Positions 36,101 through 44,277 are shown, numbered from the stretch's first letter. The stretch is DNA of 64,000 bases from Hydrogenophaga sp. (GCF_025699295.1 NZ_JAILWB010000008.1:156463-220462), one strand, 5' to 3'. Numbers and translations are program-made. Notes: a model not told the origin generated them from the letters alone.

Positions 36101-37214
36101 CGTCGTCTCCATGGACGGAAAGGTGTGACATCAGCCGCTCGAGCAGATGCCACGCGTTGAGATAGTCCTTGAGTTGAACGACGAGCCCAGCGAGTTGCTG
36201 GTCCGTCACTCCATCCTTCAAGGGCAGGGTTTTGCGCGCGTAGGCCTCAACGACGTCGCCGGCGTTGTAGCTGTTCTCCTCCGCGTGGGCTGCCGTCTCC
36301 CAAAGGAGGTGCGGGTCATCCCAGGCCAAGAAGCACATAGCGCCGATCGACTCCATGTCGGCCGAGTACTCGTCCTGGAAGAAGCCGAACTCAGGCGCGC
36401 CCTTCTTGGTGAGCGCAGCGTGTACGTCCAGGGCCGCACTCACACACGGTGCTTGAGGGTGCTTGCCATTGGTCTTGAGCCAACGCTTCACCGCCCGAGT
36501 GCTGGCCGGCCGACCGTTTCTTTGCTTCTTGGCTTTTGGCTTGTAGGAAACAGTGCCAAGCAGGTGGGCGTGTCCTCCCACGCTGTTCAGAATGTCCGAA
36601 GGCCAGTGCACGTACTGCTCGCGCAGTGCTGCGATCTTGTCCTCAGATACCGGGGAATCGTCCTCGTACTCACGCGCACCCTCTTCTGCAAGCAGCAAGC
36701 GGGCAAAGCATTCGTCGGTGAACTCATCAAGCTCGCTTAGACGGTAGTCCAGGTGATAGGCCACCATCGCCATGTCGTACATGAACAGCCCCGAACAACG
36801 GGCCTGTTCCAGCACTTCGTTGACGAACCACCCCAAGCCAGCCATGGCGACCTCAAGGGGCTCGACCACCGGCTTGAGCTGGAAGGTTGGTAGATGTTGA
36901 TCCGCGCCGATGTAGATCGTCAGCAACTCGTCACTGACCTCCACGCGGGGGTGGCCGAGCAGGGTTTGCCCGAGACCTTCATAGCGCTGGCTCACGAAAT
37001 CGGTCCATTGCTGAGCGACCACTTCCTGCACCGACTGCATCTGCCCGCCGGGCAGCGCAACGCCAGAGGCTTCACCCGCGAGGGCAAAGCGTGCAAGTAC
37101 GCGAGATCGCTCTGATGCCTGCTCCAGCACGTAGGGGATCTCCGGGGAGATCGTGGGCAGGACGAAAAGCCCCGGGACCGCTACTGCGGCGGGGGCGCTT
37201 TCCATTGTTTCCAT
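36090..37214 (-). CDS. PRTRC system protein F
   Basis: This 374-residue, mostly helical and acidic protein matches PRTRC F by position (just before B) and pattern, such as a KPKAKKQRNGRPASTRAVKRW basic insert. No enzyme motif is seen. It heads the F-B-A-ThiF unit and carries a pseudoknot leader upstream (37233-37299). Its role is unknown; in the conjugation model it could be the scaffold, target adaptor or an E3-like factor, which is speculation. Confidence 0.82.
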   Translation of the reverse strand: METMESAPAAVAVPGLFVLPTISPEIPYVLEQASERSRVLARFALAGEASGVALPGGQMQSVQEVVAQQWTDFVSQRYEGLGQTLLGHPRVEVSDELLTIYIGADQHLPTFQLKPVVEPLEVAMAGLGWFVNEVLEQARCSGLFMYDMAMVAYHLDYRLSELDEFTDECFARLLLAEEGAREYEDDSPVSEDKIAALREQYVHWPSDILNSVGGHAHLLGTVSYKPKAKKQRNGRPASTRAVKRWLKTNGKHPQAPCVSAALDVHAALTKKGAPEFGFFQDEYSADMESIGAMCFLAWDDPHLLWETAAHAEENSYNAGDVVEAYARKTLPLKDGVTDQQLAGLVVQLKDYLNAWHLLERLMSHLSVHGDDDEI

Positions 37215-37232
37215 GGGTTCTCCAGAGTCGGG

Positions 37233-37299
37233 AACCCAACATCCCCATCGGGAAGCGGGTTCCCAATGGGTAGGTAGAGGCGCAACGGCTAGGCGTCGC
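37233..37299 (-). ncRNA. Pseudoknot leader RNA, copy 6 (upstream of PRTRC F)
   Basis: 5' hairpin GCGAC/GTTGC (37282-37299, loop GCCTAGCC), outer CCCA/TGGG, inner GGGAA/TTCCC, and a loop CCC with downstream GGGTT at 37233-37237 that can extend into the inner stem. The RBS of PRTRC F follows. Confidence 0.62.
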
Positions 37300-37367
37300 G
37301 CGAAATCGCAAGGTGCGAAGACGGTGGGATTTTCGCAGACCCGCGCACTGGTGTCATCCGACCAGGT

Positions 37368-38462
37368 TCACCTCGCCCGCGGCAATATGCGGGTGGCGTT
37401 CTGAACTCCGCTCTCGTAAAGGTAGCCAAAAGGGTACCGCGCTGCCGCCAGCACGAGATAGGTAGTCTCGCGTGAGCCATCGTTACCCTCGTCAATCCAC
37501 CGCAAAACAGACGCCGGCACCGTCCTGGCAAGGATCCACCCGTTATGGCTGTCATCAGCGAAGAGGCGGTAGACGTTGTAAGCCTCTACTGGCGGGTCTC
37601 CTGACGCTCGCACCTGCCCAGATACGTCTTCCCATTCGATCAGAACGGCATGCTGACCGCTATTCGGCGACGTCACATGGGCTAGGCGCGTAACCTTGGG
37701 CTCCACCTCTAGAAGAGTGACAGGGTCCTGGCCGAACGCAATTTGGTTCGCCGTTATGACGATCACCGGCTTCGCGTCTGGCAGATCTACCTGACCTTCG
37801 TCAAAGTACTCAATCGGCGGGTTTGCCAACTCCAGGATGCTGCCTCTTGGCGGCCAATGGTGGATCTGGGTCTCGAATATGGGCTCTTTGCGAGACCGAA
37901 GTCGATGTGGTGCCGATGCCCCATCAGGCTGGAGGGTCAGGATCATCCGCCCACCCATCCGTAATTTCATTGCCGTCTGAGACGAGCGAGTGACTTCGCC
38001 CGCCATCACGAACCCGTCCTCCATGTGAACGAGCCATTGCGCCCCTATCGGCTGATAGGGCTCATCAGCAAGCAGTGACTTGGCGCGCCGAGTCACGTTG
38101 GCCAGGCCTACCGCCAGCCTCATAGGCCCAGCAGGCGCCAAAGGCGCAAAGCCATGCTTTGCGAATCGAAGGATCTCAACTGACTCGGACACCACCCCAC
38201 CAGCGGCAAGACTGACCGCCACCTCAGGTGATACGGAGTGGCTTTTTCGACATTGACTGCCGCATGCCGTCACCTCTGAATTGAGGTTGACTGGCTGGCC
38301 GTTGTACAGGGCACTCGCCGTCAACGCCAAGTGCAAAGAGGATGTTTCGAATTCACTCGCCTGCGCCAAGGGCTCGAACGCGCTCGCTACGCTCCCGTCA
38401 TCGGCGGCGGTGTTGATGCCAACAGGAGCGACATTGACGCCTGTAGTGCGGAGTAATGGCAT
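37368..38462 (-). CDS. Protein of unknown function inserted in the PRTRC cassette (364 residues)
   Basis: The gene has no match to a PRTRC component. The protein has beta-rich sequence with a possible fibronectin-III-like C-terminal region (LIEWEDVSGQV, VEAYNVYRLF, WILARTVP). No signal peptide is evident and the N-terminus is Ala/Thr-rich. An RBS AGGAGGAG precedes the ATG at 38462. Codon use seems less GC-biased than neighbours, suggesting it is accessory cargo. Confidence 0.6.
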   Translation of the reverse strand: MPLLRTTGVNVAPVGINTAADDGSVASAFEPLAQASEFETSSLHLALTASALYNGQPVNLNSEVTACGSQCRKSHSVSPEVAVSLAAGGVVSESVEILRFAKHGFAPLAPAGPMRLAVGLANVTRRAKSLLADEPYQPIGAQWLVHMEDGFVMAGEVTRSSQTAMKLRMGGRMILTLQPDGASAPHRLRSRKEPIFETQIHHWPPRGSILELANPPIEYFDEGQVDLPDAKPVIVITANQIAFGQDPVTLLEVEPKVTRLAHVTSPNSGQHAVLIEWEDVSGQVRASGDPPVEAYNVYRLFADDSHNGWILARTVPASVLRWIDEGNDGSRETTYLVLAAARYPFGYLYESGVQNATRILPRAR

Positions 38463-38575
38463 AAGCGCTCCTCCTATTCGAGTTTTCTGCGCCGACTATG
38501 ACTCGACCGAGAGGTGACGTTCACAGATGGACGCGCCACGCGTCGCGGCGCATCTACTGGAAGTTGCACGAACTC

Positions 38576-39139
38576 TCAACCCCTGGGCAATGGCCTTCGC
38601 AACGTGTCTGTCTCTACCAGAACTGCCGTTGTTCGAAGTTCTGCAGCAATTTTCGTAAGCTCAACCCGAGACTTGTGTACTTCATTCAGGAGTTTGCTGA
38701 ACGGCAAGAGCTGGCGAGCAGCAGAGTCCCGAGCATCATCGTCAACGAACAGATCCCCATTGATGCAAACCGTCCCATCACTGTTTAGGTGAGCACCCGC
38801 CTGTATCAAGACAGCCGGATGGATGAACGTCAGGGCAAACAAAGGCTCTAGCTGTTTCGCAGTCTGCTGCGCGGGCTTGGCCAGCCTCCAGTAGGAATCC
38901 AACTCGCTACAAGCACGCACCATGTCGCGAAACTCCTCCGTCAGGTCGGGCGGAGACCCACGCTCCTGCTCGATACGATCCAGCGCTGTCTTGGACGCAT
39001 TGATCAATCTGTCGATTGAGTCCGCAATTCCGTTCAGAAGCCGCGCTTGCTCATGCCGCCGCTCTCGATCCATCCGAGTTGCATCAACAAACGTCTTCTG
39101 CAGGAAGGACAGCGCCGTCAAAATGAAACCATCTGGCAT
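38576..39139 (-). CDS. Protein of unknown function inserted in the PRTRC cassette (187 residues)
   Basis: A helical protein with an early coiled-coil-like stretch (DRERRHEQARLLNGIADSID) and a middle with TFIHPAVLIQAGAHLNSDG. It may form an interaction pair with the 364-residue protein downstream (113 bp apart, same strand). The PRTRC C terminator at 39379 separates it from the PRTRC C/E/ParB unit. I do not recognise the family. Confidence 0.55.
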   Translation of the reverse strand: MPDGFILTALSFLQKTFVDATRMDRERRHEQARLLNGIADSIDRLINASKTALDRIEQERGSPPDLTEEFRDMVRACSELDSYWRLAKPAQQTAKQLEPLFALTFIHPAVLIQAGAHLNSDGTVCINGDLFVDDDARDSAARQLLPFSKLLNEVHKSRVELTKIAAELRTTAVLVETDTLRRPLPRG

Positions 39140-39378
39140 GCGGGCTCCAGAACACCTGAATTGGCCTCATCTGCAAAGCATGGACTGTGGCACTCAATGC
39201 AGCAGAAGCTCAATCATGAAGAATCGACTGTTGCATATGTCAGCACTGCGCGCAAGTCAGTACGAACGCCCCACCGCGCGACGAAATCCATTTCCTATGT
39301 TCGGCTGCATCGATCTCCCGTTTCGAACGTTGCTGGTTCCGGTTACTGTTGGCTGCAGGGCTTCTGCTGCAAGCAGCC

Positions 39379-39414
39379 AAAAAAAAACCCGCCGAGGCAC
39401 GAGGCCAGGGCGGG
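39379..39414 (-). terminator. Rho-independent terminator after PRTRC C
   Basis: Reading the minus strand, CCCGCC and GGCGGG form a stem, followed by a run of nine T. It lies about 70 bp beyond the PRTRC C stop and ends the ParB-E-C unit. Confidence 0.85.
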
Positions 39415-39482
39415 TCACTTGATGAGTTGTGTTGTCGTACGGCGCCCCATGGATGTCCATGGTTCGCGCCGGCGTCAGGGTC

Positions 39483-39899
39483 TTAGCCCCAGATGCCAAA
39501 GGCCTGCGAAGGCATGCCCATCGGCTGCCCACTGCTGCGGCTGTCCGAGAGAACAGTCATCAGTCTGGCGGCCGCCTGGCGGTCGTTGTTCGACTTCATC
39601 TCCATCGCGGGCAGGCTACCGGTAGCCCCTGCCGTCACAACTCGCTCGATGAGCGATCGTGCGTCCAGCAACGTGGCACTGGGAGCCGCCTCGACGCGTC
39701 CTTTCGCGCCGGCGGCCCGAATGAACTTCCAAGTGGCCACTCCGTTTTCCGTCGTAGGGCCCTCGGTGACAGCGTTGTTGAGTTCCGGGAACTGCGTCGC
39801 GTAGAACTCCCGCACCTGATCGAGCGTCATCGACTCGTTCGGATCGGGCAACGTCAGCGAGTTGTAGCGAAACTTGCGCGTGAGGTTGAGCACTTGCAT
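39483..39899 (-). CDS. PRTRC system protein C, ubiquitin-like, with an extended tail
   Basis: Residues 1-70 match the prokaryotic ubiquitin-like PRTRC C family: FRYNSLTLPDPNESMTLDQVREFY, reported in parts as FRYNSLTLPDPN and MTLDQVREFYATQFPEL. The usual family members end near GTKG at about 70 residues; here the corresponding AAGAKG is followed by roughly 66 further residues rich in Ala, Ser and Met, ending GIWG. If the modifier is matured at the GAKG site, the JAMM protease A is the obvious candidate. It may instead be a fusion, or the extension may be neutral. It lies 11 bp after PRTRC E. Confidence 0.88.
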   Translation of the reverse strand: MQVLNLTRKFRYNSLTLPDPNESMTLDQVREFYATQFPELNNAVTEGPTTENGVATWKFIRAAGAKGRVEAAPSATLLDARSLIERVVTAGATGSLPAMEMKSNNDRQAAARLMTVLSDSRSSGQPMGMPSQAFGIWG

Positions 39900-39910
39900 G
39901 GTCTTCCTCC

Positions 39911-40423
39911 TCAGAACAGAGACTCGTCCAGAGCGCCAGTGCCAGCGGGTTGAGCATCGCTGCCCTCCTCACCGGCCGGATCCCCCGACTCATCAATTTC
40001 TTGGGTATCGCCGCCGTCCATAAGGCCGTCGGTGAGATCGCGCGGTTTCTTTCCCGGCACCGAGGGCCTGGTCATGGACTTGCCGGGCGCTTTCGGCGTC
40101 GACTTGTTGGCGACCGCAGCCTTGGCTTCCTGAGCGAGGCTCTTGGCAGCATCTTCCGCAGCTTTGAGTTCCGCCTGGGACTGCTCGATCAGACCGGAAA
40201 TGGTCAGTTGCGAGGCCAGGTACGTCTCCAAGAAGGCGGGCAGCTGCTCGTCGAGCTCGGCCGCCGATGCGACCAGGGCCTTAGGAGTGAGCGTGATGCC
40301 TGCCTTGTTTTCCTTGGCCACAGGGATCAGGTCCAGCTGCAGCTTCTCGCCGTTGGCAGAAAGCTTCATCTGAATCGTCACACCAGCGGCAACCAGGGGA
40401 GCGAATTGTTGAAAGAGGTTCAT
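39911..40423 (-). CDS. PRTRC system protein E
   Basis: This 170-residue protein starts MNLFQQFAPLVAAGVTIQMK and matches PRTRC E by pattern. A predicted structured N-terminal half is followed by a Lys/Ala-rich helix and an acidic disordered tail (DESGDPAGEEGSD). Function is unknown; its tail resembles acidic interaction tails. It is preceded by pseudoknot leader copy 7 and is followed closely by PRTRC C, with ParB upstream. Confidence 0.82.
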   Translation of the reverse strand: MNLFQQFAPLVAAGVTIQMKLSANGEKLQLDLIPVAKENKAGITLTPKALVASAAELDEQLPAFLETYLASQLTISGLIEQSQAELKAAEDAAKSLAQEAKAAVANKSTPKAPGKSMTRPSVPGKKPRDLTDGLMDGGDTQEIDESGDPAGEEGSDAQPAGTGALDESLF

Positions 40424-40454
40424 GTCGTCTACTCGTGATGAGGTTTGACAGGAA

Positions 40455-40516
40455 CCACCCCCCCTGATGGGAGGTGGGTCCCATCGGGAGGTGTTTCTGC
40501 TGAGCCGTCAGGGCTC
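40455..40516 (-). ncRNA. Pseudoknot leader RNA, copy 7 (upstream of PRTRC E)
   Basis: 5' hairpin GAGCC/GGCTC (40502-40516), outer stem of three to four G-C pairs, inner GATGGGA/TCCCATC (7 bp), and loop CCCACC pairing with GGTGG downstream (40455-40459). It separates ParB from E, so E and C may also be made from their own start. Confidence 0.68.
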
Positions 40517-40527
40517 AACGGGTTGGC

Positions 40528-42276
40528 TTACTTGCCCCAGCGCATAAGTGCCGGAACGTTGCCTCTGTACTCGAAGCCTTCAACTGCCAACACGCCCTTG
40601 ACGAAGTCCTTCTTGGGACCGTTCTTGAGCTTGTCGTAGTGCTTGCCTGCTGCATCCGCCAGGCCGATCTCAATGCACACGGCGTCAATCTCGGTTTTGG
40701 TGAGGATGTCCAGGAAGGTCTCGTTGAGCTTCCAGTAGTTCTCGATGCGGATGTCCAGCGCCTTGAGGTAGCCGGTGATATCCGCGATCGGAGCCGTCTT
40801 GCTGACGTTCGCTGCAAGGTGCTGCAGCGCCGTCGCCAGCGCGGTCTGATCCAGGCCCAGGAGCATGGTCAGAAGTTTGCTGGTGTCGAGCTCGGTGTTG
40901 AGCTTGACGTTCAGCGCCTTCTCGATGGCCTCCGTACTGGCCATCCGATCCATATCGGACGGTCTGTGCAGTGCCAGTGCCACGAGCAACGCTCGGTTCT
41001 GAAGCACGGGCAGCTTCTCAGCTGCTCGCTTGAACACCGCGCGCCAGATGGCTTCACGGTACTCTTTCACAGTCCCTCGCGGTTCTGCACTGGCCACGAC
41101 CTTCGGCGCCGCTTTTGCAGGCGCATTCGACGTCTTGGTCGGCGCTTCGGTCGGTGCTGTGGACGTTTCCTTGCTGGCAGGCACCGCTCCCGCATGCTCC
41201 TCCTTCTCGGCGGAGCCTGCCGGTGCGGACGCTGCCTGCGCATCCTTGAGTGCCTTGACGTTGATCGCCACCTTCTCATCGTTGCAGGTCTTGTTGAAGC
41301 ACACGTCCTTGTAGACGAGGCCCAGCTTGTCCGGAACCGCTGAAACGCACGCGCCAAAGTCACCACAGGTGCGACAGGCCCTTGCCTGTTCTTCACCCAG
41401 CCCCTTCACACCATCTGCGCGCACGGGCTGCAGGGTTGCGTTCTCGCCCGGTCGGACGATTCGCACCACCTGGTAGGTGTCGGCAAGCGCCTTGACGCGC
41501 TTTTGCAGCTCGTCTTCGGTCTTGTCCGAGTAGCACTCCTTGTTCGTACAGCGTGAGCCACTGAACGAGGTCTCGAACATCGACTGTTGCATGCCGGTGT
41601 TGTACTGGCATCCAGTGCAATCGGCTCGATCGAAGATCGCCGCTTCCAGACTCAGCAGCGACTGTTCGGCCGCGGCCTTGAGCTGCTCAACGGTGATCTT
41701 TCCCTGCGCAGCGAGCAGTTTGGCAAGCACGTTGGCCTGCACTTCTTTGCGCAACGCGGCGAGGATCTCCACGTGGCCCACCAGGATCTTGTCCTCCAGG
41801 TAGGCGTCGCGCACCTCTTGCGTGGCGTTCATCACCGCAAGGCGACGATCGAGTTTGTTGCGGCCCCAGCCCAGGCGGCGCGCGGCTTCCTCGCGGTCGC
41901 CCTTGCACAGCCCCAACATGCGCATGGCGCCTTCGGCATCTTCGATGACCGAGGGATCCTCACGCTCGTTGTTTTCCGCCAGCATGGCCGCCGTCGCCTC
42001 GGCGTCTGACATGACACTGACTTCGGCCTTGATCATTGCTTCTGGGCCGAACTCGGCCACCACTGCCTTGAAGCGGCGACCGCCAGCGATCAGCTGGTAG
42101 CTGTCGTCGGCGAGCTGTCGAACCACCACAGGCTGGAGTAGTCCTCGCGCTTTGATGTCTTCCCGCAGGCTGGCCATCTTCTCCGGGTTGTACCGGCGAC
42201 GATAGTTGAAGCCCTCCTTCACCTGCGAAACAGGGATGAGGCGGCTCTGCGCGACTTGGGGGTTGGTACTTTCCAT
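40528..42276 (-). CDS. PRTRC system ParB-family protein with cysteine clusters
   Basis: The ATG at 42276 follows TTTTGGAG, giving 582 residues. The N-terminus is a ParB/Spo0J domain (SRLIPVSQVKEGFNYRRRY, GLLQPVVVRQ, AGGRRF) followed by a helix-turn-helix (RRLGWGRNKLDRRLAVM). The middle has cysteine clusters, ADCTGCQYN, SRCTNKECYS, RACRTCGDFGAC and VCFNKTCND, consistent with zinc sites that ordinary ParB proteins lack. The C-terminal half is helical. In this family ParB is a cassette component and not the main partition protein, which is at 58036. Cysteine motifs suggest a DNA- or protein-binding zinc domain. Confidence 0.88.
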   Translation of the reverse strand: MESTNPQVAQSRLIPVSQVKEGFNYRRRYNPEKMASLREDIKARGLLQPVVVRQLADDSYQLIAGGRRFKAVVAEFGPEAMIKAEVSVMSDAEATAAMLAENNEREDPSVIEDAEGAMRMLGLCKGDREEAARRLGWGRNKLDRRLAVMNATQEVRDAYLEDKILVGHVEILAALRKEVQANVLAKLLAAQGKITVEQLKAAAEQSLLSLEAAIFDRADCTGCQYNTGMQQSMFETSFSGSRCTNKECYSDKTEDELQKRVKALADTYQVVRIVRPGENATLQPVRADGVKGLGEEQARACRTCGDFGACVSAVPDKLGLVYKDVCFNKTCNDEKVAINVKALKDAQAASAPAGSAEKEEHAGAVPASKETSTAPTEAPTKTSNAPAKAAPKVVASAEPRGTVKEYREAIWRAVFKRAAEKLPVLQNRALLVALALHRPSDMDRMASTEAIEKALNVKLNTELDTSKLLTMLLGLDQTALATALQHLAANVSKTAPIADITGYLKALDIRIENYWKLNETFLDILTKTEIDAVCIEIGLADAAGKHYDKLKNGPKKDFVKGVLAVEGFEYRGNVPALMRWGK

Positions 42277-42296
42277 GGAATCTCCAAAAAAAATGG

Positions 42297-42366
42297 GATT
42301 CCACGGCCCGCTAAGGGACTCGAAGAATCCCAGAGAGGGTTGGCTTGTGGCGCACAGGACGTGCGC
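42297..42366 (-). ncRNA. Pseudoknot leader RNA, copy 8 (upstream of PRTRC ParB)
   Basis: 5' hairpin GCGCAC/GTGCGC (42350-42366, 6 bp), outer CCC/GGG, inner GGGA/TCCC, and loop TTC pairing with GAA downstream. This is the weakest match of the set but keeps the layout and position before the RBS. Confidence 0.45.
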
Positions 42367-42508
42367 TTTCCTCACGTACGCGAGGGGTTGGAGGTCATTC
42401 TATCGGGCACCGCGCGAGCCCGCTTGATTCGCGGCCCACCTTGCCGGCAAGACCCCCTCCTGAGAAAGCTGGTGGGGAGGACGGCTGCTGCGCCAGGGCA
42501 GCGCAAAC

Positions 42509-43786
42509 CTAGTTTTTGCTGGATGGCAGGGGCCGGTTCTCGGCCTTGATGTAGGGCCTGCCGAACAGGCGCGCCATGCCAAAAGAATGCTGAGTCTGAA
42601 TCTCGGCCGCCTCGGGGCTTTCCGCTGCCCACGTGTTCGCCATCGCAACGTACAGATCCACCGGCCCCTGCAGTTCGTTCAACAGGTAGAAGAACGGCAT
42701 GTACTCCTCGTAGCAGAAGATGAACGCAGCGCGGCGCGTCGCGCCTATGGTGAGCACGTTGTTGGCGCTCCAATCTGCTACGAAGGTATCGGTCTTCCTC
42801 CACGGCTTCCACAGGGATACCGGGGCTGGCTGGCGCGCGACTGCCCGGGCTGTTCGCCCGTCGGGGTAGAACGCCACCGCGGCGTTCTCGTAGCGGTTGC
42901 CGTCTCCAACCAGGTCCATCCCGATGATGTGCGTTTGACCGCTTGCCCGTGCTACCGATAGCACCTCAATGTTGAGGACGGGGTAGAGCGCCGGGTTGTA
43001 TGTGCCGATGATCGACTCGGGCCACACCACCGTTGTTGGAGCTTCCTGGGTGGCCAGGGTGCGGGTCACCTCGCCCATGCTGGCCACGCGCTGCAGGATG
43101 CCATCGACCGACACGTTCTGGCCCCATTCCGTTGTTACGCCCACTGCGGCAGGCGTCGCACGGGAAGGCGACTCAAACCGGGCGAAGCCAATCGTGCACA
43201 ACGCCGCGCCAAGCAGCGCCAGCACCGCAGCCAGACTCTTGGCCGAAGGCCTGTGCCTGGCGACGAGCCAGACCATGGTCGCTGGACCGAGCACAGACAG
43301 CCCAACTCCGACCCAACCCGAACCGGGAAGAATCGTTCCCCAAGCAATCACAGGGTGGCCGGCAACACCGAGCGAGACCGGAGGGAGCAAGGCGACGATC
43401 CACGCCACGACCACCGCAAGAGCTTTGCGCCAGGGCTTTCCTGATGCGCTCCACCCGAGAGACCACACGGCCCCGGACACAAGCACATAGACCGTTTCCG
43501 CCGCCCATCCAATCACAAGGCTGTTACCAAACCAGCTCCCAATGAACGCTGGGTTGTGGCGCTCCATGAGGAGCGTGTAGGCCATGCCCAAGACAAACGC
43601 CTGCCCCCGCGTTCGGCAAGCGGCCAGCAGCAGAGGCAGCAAGGCGGCAAGCGCGGGCGCCCTGCCCTGTCCCCACGCAATCCAACCAAGCGCAGAGCCC
43701 ACAAGTGCAACCGCGAGGAGCTGCGTCCAGGGGCGAATCTCGGCTCTTTCTTCACCTGTGGTGAACAGTCTCATGGCCAGCGTCAT
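42509..43786 (-). CDS. TraB/Lnt-like plasmid membrane protein with intact nitrilase triad
   Basis: This 425-residue protein has an N-terminal half with about seven membrane spans and a C-terminal nitrilase-type domain. The triad is seen as the glutamate in VVWPES, a lysine in SLWKPWRK, and the cysteine in FIFCYEEYMP. The family includes plasmid TraB of Ti plasmids, which resembles Lnt, the apolipoprotein N-acyltransferase. It may acylate plasmid-encoded lipoproteins such as the one at 43836, immediately upstream in the operon. A paralogue at 28528 lacks the catalytic residues. Confidence 0.78.
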   Translation of the reverse strand: MTLAMRLFTTGEERAEIRPWTQLLAVALVGSALGWIAWGQGRAPALAALLPLLLAACRTRGQAFVLGMAYTLLMERHNPAFIGSWFGNSLVIGWAAETVYVLVSGAVWSLGWSASGKPWRKALAVVVAWIVALLPPVSLGVAGHPVIAWGTILPGSGWVGVGLSVLGPATMVWLVARHRPSAKSLAAVLALLGAALCTIGFARFESPSRATPAAVGVTTEWGQNVSVDGILQRVASMGEVTRTLATQEAPTTVVWPESIIGTYNPALYPVLNIEVLSVARASGQTHIIGMDLVGDGNRYENAAVAFYPDGRTARAVARQPAPVSLWKPWRKTDTFVADWSANNVLTIGATRRAAFIFCYEEYMPFFYLLNELQGPVDLYVAMANTWAAESPEAAEIQTQHSFGMARLFGRPYIKAENRPLPSSKN

Positions 43787-43835
43787 GGCGCGTCCTCGGA
43801 TCTCTTTCAGTGATGTTGGTCGAGGTCTCGTGGGC

Positions 43836-44273
43836 TCAGTTCAGACCCTTGAGGTTGCGATCGCCTTGCCACTCGGTCTTGCCGTTGGTAGCGCCGAGCA
43901 GCCAGATCTCGTCCTTCACTTGGTGTCCCTTGATCTCGTAGTCGCGGCCCCGAATGCCCAATCCATTGCTGACGCCGGTGGCCTTGGCGTTGATCGTGTA
44001 GCTGCAGCTGGCGTACGCTTGGATCTTCTTGTCGGCATCTCCGCCGAAGAAGGAATACGCCTTCTTGATCTTCTCGACTTCCTTGGACGGCGCAGACCCA
44101 CACTTCAGATCGGAGACCTCGTAGCGGTTGATCTGGTAGGCATACGTGGGCGTCATCTTCAGTCGCCAGGCCTTGACATCTTCAAGCGACGGCGTCTTCC
44201 CGCCGCATCCGGCAAGCAAGGCGGTGGCACTGATTGCAATCGCTGCGAGGCTGAGTTTGGTGAATCGAGTCAT
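43836..44273 (-). CDS. Predicted lipoprotein
   Basis: The ATG at 44273 gives 145 residues with a signal peptide and lipobox LLAGC, placing the acylated cysteine near residue 22. The mature part carries a few more cysteines (LKCGSAP, YASCSY). It is probably anchored to the inner or outer membrane. Its position directly beside the Lnt-like gene suggests a substrate relationship. Function unknown. Confidence 0.75.
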   Translation of the reverse strand: MTRFTKLSLAAIAISATALLAGCGGKTPSLEDVKAWRLKMTPTYAYQINRYEVSDLKCGSAPSKEVEKIKKAYSFFGGDADKKIQAYASCSYTINAKATGVSNGLGIRGRDYEIKGHQVKDEIWLLGATNGKTEWQGDRNLKGLN

Positions 44274-44277
44274 GGTT

